Of a stretch of 52,066 nucleotides of DNA, positions 1 through 7,900 are shown in pieces. The notes below the pieces were generated by a model. The model did no database searches, had not been told where the DNA came from, and worked only from the letters and a program-made list of their open reading frames with translations. Every line of letters starts with the position of its first letter. The stretch's first letter is position 1. The stretch lies in contig RPFO01000278.1 of NCBI GenBank assembly GCA_009746045.1, positions 1 through 52,066 on the forward strand. Reading direction: 5' to 3'. The stretch comes from Mesostigma viride. Taxonomy: Eukaryota > Streptophyta > Mesostigmatophyceae > Mesostigmatales > Mesostigmataceae. A program made the position numbers and the translations under genes.

Positions 1-736
<736 letters not shown>

Positions 737-790
737 CCCCTTTTACAAACACCATAATTCTGCCAACGTCACTCTTCCTGGACCGTGTGA

Positions 791-1196
791 TAGTTACGCC
801 CGCCGTCGTTTCTTGTCTTACTGGAAGAGCACATGACCAACATTGGTTGTGCTAGTTACGCCCGCCGTCGTTTCTTTTGCCTTTTCGATGTCGAAATATA
901 TCTCGGGAAAGATGCACCCCCGTCAGTTAACTTGTCATCTTGTAAGCTCAATCTTTCCATGATAGTTACGCCCGCCGTCGTTTCTTTTGCATCTTCGATG
1001 TCGAAGTGTTTGTCGTGAAAGTTGCATCCCCGTCAGCTTCTTGTAAGATCAATGTTTCATGATAGTTACGCCCGCCGTCGTTTCTTTTTTATTTTCGATG
1101 TCGAAGAATATGTCGTGAAAGTTGCAGCGCGTTCGTGTCCATTGTGATCTTGTGATATCAAAGTTTCCCATGATAGTTACGCCCGCCGTCGTTTCT
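791..1196. repeat. Tandem array of five hairpin-motif units
   Basis: The motif GTTACGCCCGCCGTCGTTTC occurs five times, beginning near 791, 853, 963, 1063 and 1174. Units are about 62, 110, 100 and 111 bases. The longer units share a second block containing the palindrome TTCGATGTCGAA and the phrase GTCGTGAAAGTTGCA. Short ORFs over the array are products of the repeat. The motif belongs to the hairpin family scattered through introns and spacers up to 10.65 kb. Confidence 0.9.
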
Positions 1197-1321
1197 GTTG
1201 CTTCTCGTTCGTTTAAAATATCTAATGAAGTTTTTACCATCGTTCACCTAAAACAAATTACTTTAAATCTGCACCCGTTAAACCACACCCCCCTCGAAAT
1301 GACTCCATGGTTGCAGAACAA

Positions 1322-1545
1322 ATGTCAGAAGAAGAACAAAAAAATGCTTCGGAAACCACAAGCGCAAAAGGAAAGCCGATGACAATTTAGAGACCCTCTC
1401 GGAGGATGTGCCGGAGTTGGTTTCTTCGGATGACGAGTTTGAATACTCAAAAACATCAGGGGGACAAGTTCTTGAGAAAGCATGGAAGGTGTTTGTGACA
1501 AACGCGTTTGTGGAATGGATAAAAAAAAACTATTCCGAGGAATAG
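1322..1545 (+). CDS. Small acidic hypothetical protein with one frame break
   Basis: The ATG at 1322 opens a frame rich in Glu, Ser and Lys that stops early at TAG about 1388. If one base is supplied in the A run near 1372, the frame continues through an acidic stretch (SEDVPELVSSDDEFEYSK) and ends in VEWIKKNYSEE at the TAG of 1543-1545, about 75 residues in all. I recognise no family. An AG suitable as a splice acceptor (GTTGCAG) ends five bases before the ATG. The next gene starts 68 bases downstream. The break could be a real lesion or a dropped base in the read, since several similar breaks occur nearby. Moderate to low confidence. Confidence 0.4.
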
Positions 1546-1613
1546 TAACTTGTTATTATAAAATAATAAATTAATGTTTATGAATTTTTTTGTTCGTTTT
1601 TTCCCTGAAAAAG

Positions 1614-2369
1614 ATGGAGTCCGAGATCGTGAATGAAGTCTACGGAAGCGTCCTTCAAAACGTTTTCAAACAAGTTCGCTTTCTGTCGCGTGTCATATTC
1701 GAGGAAGTTCGAGTCGCGCAGGAGAGGACAGGCCGCCACTTGGCCGTTTTATTGGCGTTTGATTCGTTCAGCCAAATGGAGAGAATTATGTACGCCCAGC
1801 TAGCTGATATGAACTTCTGTATTCAAGAGGGTTTTTTCAGACCACAGATGGATCTAAGAGTGCCCATAGACCCAAGGACGGAGTTCCGCCTTTTGGTGTC
1901 GTTCATTACAAAGGGGCCAAAGATAGAGTTGGGGGAAGAGGAAGGGGCTCAGCTTGGGTGCACCTACGGGCGCGCATTTTACCCGAATGTTACGCATTCT
2001 CTGCGCGTGAGGGCTGATGCATGTGTAGGGGCAGTACCCCTCAACATGAACTTTTTCTTGCTCTCTGACCCGATCGTGAGGGATGGGGATCGCATGCGTA
2101 GTACGCGAAAGTGCTCCAAGGAGGGGTGTGGGTGCGAAACAGGACCTCATATCAAGTGGTGTAGAGGATGTAGGGATGCCAGATATTGCAGTGAGGAGTG
2201 CCAGCGTGCGGACTGGAGTAGGCATAAGGATAGATGCGAACGTCTGAGGCAAGCGAGGGAGGTGCTGGCAGGGGTGAAGTGGGGGGTTAACGTGACGACG
2301 ATACTGGATAAAACTATGGGGTCTGATGTCGACTTCTCCTTCAACTTCCACGACGGCTCTGCCTCTTAG
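1614..2369 (+). CDS. MYND-type zinc-finger protein
   Basis: Encodes 251 residues. Residues 167-208 form a MYND finger: an opening Cys cluster (CSKEGCGC), then C-x2-C, C-x3-C preceded by Tyr, and a final H-x3-C (WCRGCRDARYCSEEC, then RHKDRC). MYND fingers bind proline-rich peptides and are common in eukaryotic regulators and in large DNA viruses. No SET domain or other catalytic part accompanies it; the N-terminal 165 residues match no family I know. I chose ATG 1614 because it is the first ATG in frame and follows AAAAAG directly, the same AG-before-ATG layout seen in the neighbouring genes. Upstream is an AT-rich spacer of 68 bases. The gene is intact and intronless. The MYND call is secure; the role is unknown. 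Confidence 0.82.
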   Translation: MESEIVNEVYGSVLQNVFKQVRFLSRVIFEEVRVAQERTGRHLAVLLAFDSFSQMERIMYAQLADMNFCIQEGFFRPQMDLRVPIDPRTEFRLLVSFITKGPKIELGEEEGAQLGCTYGRAFYPNVTHSLRVRADACVGAVPLNMNFFLLSDPIVRDGDRMRSTRKCSKEGCGCETGPHIKWCRGCRDARYCSEECQRADWSRHKDRCERLRQAREVLAGVKWGVNVTTILDKTMGSDVDFSFNFHDGSAS

Positions 2370-2462
2370 AAAAACTTGAAATGTAGAGTAATAACTTGTT
2401 TATATGATGTTATTTTAATAATTAATGTTTATAACGTATCATTTTCCTCCTACGCGCAGGAA

Positions 2463-2663
2463 ATGGTGGAGGTTAAGGAGAGTTTGGCCAAAAGGCAAAG
2501 GACCGACACACTTCGACATAATGGAAGGAGTCTTCCATTGTACATCAAAAAAATAGTCGAGGATTACTGGCTCGCTTCCGACTCGACTCCTCGTCCGAGT
2601 CCGGTGATACCGGACAGTGTCAAAGTCTGGAAGGTTTCAGCACATCAATCGCACATTGAATAG
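2463..2663 (+). CDS. 66-residue basic hypothetical protein
   Basis: ATG 2463 opens 66 codons ending at TAG 2661-2663. Near the N terminus is KRQRTD, which could serve as a nuclear localisation signal, followed by a hydrophobic-basic stretch (LPLYIKKIVEDYWLA). No family is recognised. A pyrimidine-rich run ending GCGCAG lies two bases before the ATG. A hairpin of the local repeat family (2697-2718) follows the stop by 33 bases, as for other genes in this cluster. The ORF is short, so its reality rests on its position in the series and the shared start architecture. Confidence 0.4.
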   Translation: MVEVKESLAKRQRTDTLRHNGRSLPLYIKKIVEDYWLASDSTPRPSPVIPDSVKVWKVSAHQSHIE

Positions 2664-2696
2664 ATAATGTTTTATCGCCATATTGCTGTTCGACAA

Positions 2697-2718
2697 GTTG
2701 CGCCTTGGGGCGTTTCTT
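2697..2718. promoter_or_regulatory. Intergenic hairpin motif
   Basis: GTT, arm GCGCC, loop TTGG, arm GGCGT, TTCTT. The stem pairs at all five positions (first pair G-T). It lies between the 66-aa ORF and the first zinc-finger paralogue. Its role (3'-end formation, processing or mobile repeat) is not known. Confidence 0.6.
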
Positions 2719-2827
2719 TGCGCCAAATTTAAACCTTCGTATTAATAAACAAGTACAATAAAAAAATTTCAAAACGTTTTTTGAATTTTATTTTCCGGGG
2801 CCGGTATGTTATCGTAACTTGTCGCAG

Positions 2828-3694
2828 ATGTCCGGTTCGACGGAAGATTCGTCCGATTCGTCTAGTCACCTCCTGATGGAGGATTGGCAACGACTTCAAC
2901 AACACCAAGCGGTTGCCACTGTCATTCAGAGTGTTGCTCGCTCAATAGGGGCGCCGCGCAAGTGTGATGTGTCCACTTGCAAGAAAACCGCTCTCGGATT
3001 TGACTTGTATTGCCGAAAGCACGAAGAACATTCTCGTCACATCGAAAATGCCCTCAGTCGCGGACTTGGAATGGCGGGCGCCCTCGGACCTGGATTGGCG
3101 GGGGGGGCCCTGCGACTTCGCCTGGACATGACTGTCGGAGAGGTCGTGGGTGTAAATTTTGATTTCACCAGGGGAGACGAGTACTTCCTTGAAGATTGGA
3201 TAGTCAAAGACTCCGCGACAGGTGCGGACTTGGCAAAGGGAGGCTACGTTGCCGGCGCCCAAGAAAATGGTTGGAGTAGCTTGAGATGCTTTTTGATGAC
3301 GACACCTTTTGCCGACTCGCGTGACACGGATGTAAGCGAACTTTATCGGCGTATGTGTTTTGCACTCGCCGACATTCCGCTGATAACTCAACGAGAGTTC
3401 GATTTTCGCGTGGAAACAAAAGCCAAAGCGATTGTATCCGGCGTGAAGGCGATTGTGGAGGAGGAGCAGGATTCTCTGTGTGCAGAGTATTTGGAGAGAG
3501 TGGCCCCGATGAAGACGAGGAGGTCCGAAATCTATCCTGACACCGGCAACAAGGAGGCAAAGTTGGTGGCCGCCAAAGAAGAGATGTTCGCTCGTGTCGA
3601 TGAAATGGCGGCGAAAGAGGTTCCGAGAGTTCGCTCGATCGGTTGTTGCAAAACCTGCAGAGAGTGGAACGAGTCGCGGGACAGTCTATATTGA
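2828..3694 (+). CDS. Zinc-finger protein, C-x4-C-x10-C-x2-H type, paralogue A
   Basis: Encodes 288 residues from ATG 2828, which directly follows GTCGCAG. Residues about 46-66 hold C-x4-C-x10-C-x2-H (CDVSTCKKTALGFDLYCRKH), the spacing of the WRKY19-like zinc finger known from plants, algae and oomycetes. The N terminus is Ser/Asp-rich; a Gly/Ala-rich stretch follows the finger; the C terminus carries a second Cys pair (CCKTC). The downstream neighbour (3975-4667) has the same finger spacing and the same sequence just before its start (GGCCGGTATGTT, then CAG and ATGTCC), so the two are a tandem duplicate pair. A hairpin begins six bases after the stop. The ORF is intact; function unknown. Confidence 0.75.
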   Translation: MSGSTEDSSDSSSHLLMEDWQRLQQHQAVATVIQSVARSIGAPRKCDVSTCKKTALGFDLYCRKHEEHSRHIENALSRGLGMAGALGPGLAGGALRLRLDMTVGEVVGVNFDFTRGDEYFLEDWIVKDSATGADLAKGGYVAGAQENGWSSLRCFLMTTPFADSRDTDVSELYRRMCFALADIPLITQREFDFRVETKAKAIVSGVKAIVEEEQDSLCAEYLERVAPMKTRRSEIYPDTGNKEAKLVAAKEEMFARVDEMAAKEVPRVRSIGCCKTCREWNESRDSLY

Positions 3695-3699
3695 TATGA

Positions 3700-3720
3700 G
3701 TTGCGCCCGCCGGCGTTTCT
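3700..3720. promoter_or_regulatory. Intergenic hairpin motif
   Basis: GTT, arm GCGCC, loop CGCC, arm GGCGT, TTCT, six bases after the stop of zinc-finger paralogue A. A second copy lies at 3840-3860 with loop CCAG. The loops differ while the arms are kept. Confidence 0.6.
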
Positions 3721-3839
3721 CTGGTCTTGAATGCCCCCCCTCTACATACACATTATATTGTCTGGACATTCGTATGTAGTGACAATCGTAGTCGATGTGA
3801 TTGCCATTCGTTTGTACGTAGAAAGTGGTTGTTGAGGAA

Positions 3840-3860
3840 GTTGCGCCCCAGGGCGTTTCT
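3840..3860. promoter_or_regulatory. Intergenic hairpin motif
   Basis: GTT, arm GCGCC, loop CCAG, arm GGCGT, TTCT. Lies midway in the 280-base spacer between the two zinc-finger paralogues. The AT-rich remainder of this spacer contains AATAAAT-like runs that could be poly(A) signals. Confidence 0.6.
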
Positions 3861-3974
3861 TTGTTGCATTTTCTTCAAATTTTAGCTCGCATAAATAGAT
3901 GAAGATGACTTAATAAATGCCAGTTTTTTTTAATAATATAAACTACTCGCGGCCGGTATGTTCTGGTTTCGCAG

Positions 3975-4667
3975 ATGTCCAGTCTGACGGTCGACATAAG
4001 GGGACGTCCATATCAGGACGCTGTTTTCCGGATTTTTGAGAAGGATCCCGAAAAGAAGTGCCGGGATAGGAAATGTAAAAAGCTGTCAATTACCGACATG
4101 GGTCTGTGTGGGGAACACATCGTAGCTTTTGGAAAGGACATGATTTCCCGTCATTTGCAACAATACGTTGACAACAATTGTGTGGGAGGGGCGCAGATGG
4201 ACGTCCTTCTTGAGGATGGAGTGGACGGAGCCAAAAGGGCTGTAATTCGGCTGTCGGAAATGGATGATGACAAAGAGGACGTGAACATTCGCCTTAAGAG
4301 GCACGACGATAACACGGCCGATTGTGTGTTTGGGTCTCGAGGAGTGGCGGATGAGAGGCAGGTCTTCCATGATGCCGCGGAGAAGGTGGTGGAATGGATG
4401 ATGGGTTGGTCAAATCTTGACGTTCGCATATTCAACCGTCTGACGTCTGATTTCCTTCTCCGGGGAAGTTTCAAGATGGTTGACCGTGCAAGGCAGTCCA
4501 GGAACCAGGTATCCGTTTCCATGGCCAGTCCGATCGCACGCATGATTGAGGGGGCCCTCTTCCGCGCAACCTTGCCTCGAGATTTCGAAAATACCGTGAA
4601 GGGCTCGACCGAAAATCAGCAGCGATTTCCCATTCGCGAACCACTTATGGGTCGACGGAGGTGGTAA
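3975..4667 (+). CDS. Zinc-finger protein, C-x4-C-x10-C-x2-H type, paralogue B
   Basis: Encodes 230 residues from ATG 3975, immediately after TTTCGCAG. Residues about 35-55 contain the finger CRDRKCKKLSITDMGLCGEH with spacing identical to paralogue A at 2828-3694. The rest is charged (acidic-basic stretch near residues 85-115) and matches no family known to me. It is intact, ends at TAA 4665-4667, and is followed by two hairpin motifs at 4749-4770 and 4862-4883 before the large multi-exon gene. A role in nucleic-acid or protein binding is inferred from the finger only. Confidence 0.72.
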   Translation: MSSLTVDIRGRPYQDAVFRIFEKDPEKKCRDRKCKKLSITDMGLCGEHIVAFGKDMISRHLQQYVDNNCVGGAQMDVLLEDGVDGAKRAVIRLSEMDDDKEDVNIRLKRHDDNTADCVFGSRGVADERQVFHDAAEKVVEWMMGWSNLDVRIFNRLTSDFLLRGSFKMVDRARQSRNQVSVSMASPIARMIEGALFRATLPRDFENTVKGSTENQQRFPIREPLMGRRRW

Positions 4668-4748
4668 CGGAATTTTTTTGCATTTCCTTGCCAATTGATT
4701 CTTTATGAGGGACATAGAGTTGTTTGTATAGAGAGTGAATTGACGAAA

Positions 4749-4770
4749 GTTGCGACGGCGGTCGCATCTT
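4749..4770. promoter_or_regulatory. Intergenic hairpin motif with fully paired variant stem
   Basis: GTT, arm GCGAC, loop GGCG, arm GTCGC, ATCTT. Relative to the 3700 copy, the fourth pair has changed from C-G to A-T and the first from G-T to G-C, keeping the stem. This is the best single case for stem conservation. Confidence 0.6.
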
Positions 4771-4861
4771 TTAGTGCGTCGTTCTCTTGTTATGAATCTC
4801 TGTTCATTCTGAATTATAACGTTGTTTGTACCTTGACATAATGATGCATTTTTTGTATTGA

Positions 4862-4883
4862 GTTGCGACGTGGGGCGCATCTT
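4862..4883. promoter_or_regulatory. Intergenic hairpin motif
   Basis: GTT, arm GCGAC, loop GTGG, arm GGCGC, ATCTT. The fourth pair is an A-G mismatch. It lies 48 bases before the start of the large gene. Confidence 0.55.
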
Positions 4884-4930
4884 CCTGCTGACTCGTATGT
4901 TTTTTCCAATTTTTTTGTTTTGTGTTGCAG

Positions 4931-7900
4931 ATGGAAAAGGGCGGCCCTACATCGCAGGTGGTCGGCGACTCTCCCCCTAGGGGGGAAGGGTCAGAAGGGC
5001 AACCAGTTCAGGCCCAAGGCGCCTCCCCACAACAGCCTCCTCACAAGCGTGCAAGGGAGGGCACGCCGCCCCCAATGGTGGAATCTGGTGTCAGCTTTGC
5101 CGCGGTCACTGGGAAGGATGAGTACCACGGTGGTCTTGAGATGGTGGACGATCCGGTTAAGCGGATTCAGATTGAGCGGTTTGAGCGACTCGCGAATGGC
5201 ACTCGTGAACAGCAATTCGCGCTGTACCAAGACATCCTTAATGACAAACCTGAAGTCGCCAAGGTGCCTTATACCTCCAAGCGCACATTCATGCCTCGTT
5301 TCGAAACCCTGCTCCAGCAGGAGCTAAGGTTGCGTCGGTTGGCTCAGAATGCGCCAGAGACAGTAGCCGCCGCGCCCTCCCATGCCGCGCCTGCCGCAGT
5401 AGCCCAAAAGAGGGGGGAGAGTGTGCACGAGTCGGCCGCAGTGCCCTCAACCGCAAGGGATCCCCCCGCGACTTCCAAGCCGGTCGCGACGGGCGATATG
5501 CCCCCGCCGCGGCAGAGGGGAAGGGGGAAGGGGGTCGATGGAGGGGAAGTCCTCGATGTTTTCGATATGACGCTGGGCAATTTGGAAGGTGGCGGGCCGA
5601 TCTTCGTAAGTCTCCGCCCATTAAATTGATGTCGTGAAATACAATACGCATTTTTTTGCAATATTCGCCAGACATGTCATTTCCGACAACTAAGCGGATT
5701 TTTACTTTCCGTTGAAATGTTCGCAGGGCCGGCAAGAGGATGTTGGTGCAAGAGAAGCCCGCTCAATGGCGGGAAGCACCCAGGTACATGAGTGCGTCAG
5801 ATTCCTCTCCGGTTTACTTGTATTGAAAAGGTTTGCGTGCGTATATCCTTGTTTATTTTTGTAGTAATTTTTTTCTTGTGAATGGACAATCGCGTTTGCT
5901 ATTTTTACAGGGAAGTCCGTTCGAGCAGCAAGAGGGCGGTGACAGGAGGGGAAGTGGATCTTACGGTGGTTCCACTGCAGAGGGGGGAAGGGTAAGTTAC
6001 CGTTGACTTACAAATTGAAAGTTTAGGTTCGTCCTCAATTGACAGAGTTACGACGGCCGGCGTTTCTCTACACTTTTCTTACATTAAAAATCTTCCGTTG
6101 ATAATGTTCTTGCAGGAAGCCGGTCGTCAGGGTGGGGCAAATCTCCAGGGAGAGGGGGCTATCGCTGTCGGTGAGCCTGTGTCAGAGGGCGCGGGTGGAA
6201 GCGACGGCGATACTGCGAAAATGACACGCTTTAAGGAGCAAGCGGATGCTTATCAACTGAAGAAGTTGGCAAAGCGGGTTGTGGCCGAGGTGAGAACGGA
6301 AACAGCCCCACCTGAGGTACGGAACCAGATGATGACTCTCCATCAAGTCGCTGAGTTGATCGTGAAGAATGCGTGCCGCCCGATGGCGCCACACAGCCTG
6401 AGGAGATCCCGAGCGCCAAGGCCTTGATAAAGTGGATGCAGGAGAACCTGTTCGAGGGCAAAGGGAAGGAGAGGAAGTGTAAACTGAAGACGGTGACGAT
6501 GGCGGACGCCAAGACTCTGATCAAGATGTTGAAGGAACACGATGCCCGCCGGGACAAGTCTCCGAAGATCGCGAAGGGGTCGAAGAAAGCGGCTGAAGCA
6601 GCAGCGGTTGAGGGGAATGAGGTAAGTCTACCTCTGTTGTGAGGGGGGCTTTGTTCTTGAGGTCCACGTTTCATGTAGGTTGCGACGGCCGGCGTTTCTT
6701 AAGTGTGACACTTACTTCCTTTTGACTAACACTTACTTCCTTTCCTGATTTCGCATCGTTGAGGGAAATGAGCCAAGTGTACCTCTGTTGTGAGGGGGGC
6801 TCTGATCTTGAGGTTTAGGTTTCATCTAGGTTGCGACGGCCGGCGTTTCTCAAGTGTGACATTTACTTTATTCCTTTCGGTTATGCTTTCCTGATTTTTT
6901 CATATCATTGTTAAGGGGAACGAGGTAAGTATACCTCTGTTGTGAGGGGGGCTTTGATGTTGAGGTTCAGGTTTCATGTAGGTTGCGACGGCCGGCGTTT
7001 CTCAATCGGCATTTACTTTATTCCTTTTGGTTATGCTTTCCTGATTTTTTCGCATCACTGCAGTACGTGCAGGCCGAGAGGGCGACCCACGCGGCCATCC
7101 TGTACTCAATCAGCCTCGACCAGCACGCGCGCCGCGAGAACATGAAAATAGATAGTACGTGGACTGCTGCCGTCGACGAACACCAGAAGGGACTCTCCGA
7201 AGCACTTGCGACCTACAAGGGGAAGGCGCTGAAGGGAAAGGGGAAAGGAAAGGAGGTGGAGGTTGCGGATGCTCCCGTGTCTCTGCTTGAGAAATGGGAG
7301 AAGTCCCCGGTGTCGCAGGATGATGATGACATCCTGGATGTGAACGATGAGATCGCGAAGGGCAAACGGTTGCGGAAGCAGCTTGCCGTTCAGCCTCGGG
7401 ACCTCGATGAGATGTCCAAAGCCTTGGTGCATCGAAATCGGGTGTGGACAAGGAACCTGTTCGTGGGGCCTCAGAAGCTCCTCGCACGAGACTTGCATCT
7501 GTCTAGAGCCGAGCAGAACGCCACCATTTTTGCAAACTCGGAGTCCGACTACGGCCACGACAAGCTGGTGATTCCTGTGTGGCGGTACTCGTTCCAGTTT
7601 TTGGCTGACCGGTGCCCCAACACTTTTCATGACTGGATGAAAAAGGAAGGCACCCAGCGTCAGCTCGCGCAACTCTTCGGGGAGATGGGGGGGCACGGAC
7701 AATGAAGGCTGGCTACGCTCGCGCAATGACTGACAAAGAGATTGATATCTACCTGCGAACGAGCTCGGCCAAGGGAATGGCCGAAGCTGCTTCCACCGCG
7801 GTTCTGACAGGACCGGCCGATATTCTGGACGATCTTAAGCCCGTGGACGTGAGAAAGGCCGCGCTTTTGGACAGTTTGTGCAAGTCCGCCTGGGAGATGG

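Noticed and set aside
1049-1382. Short ORFs over the tandem array (with ETTAGVTIM-type repeats)
   Set aside because: They are translations of the repeated motif; the same peptide arises wherever the motif is read on that strand.
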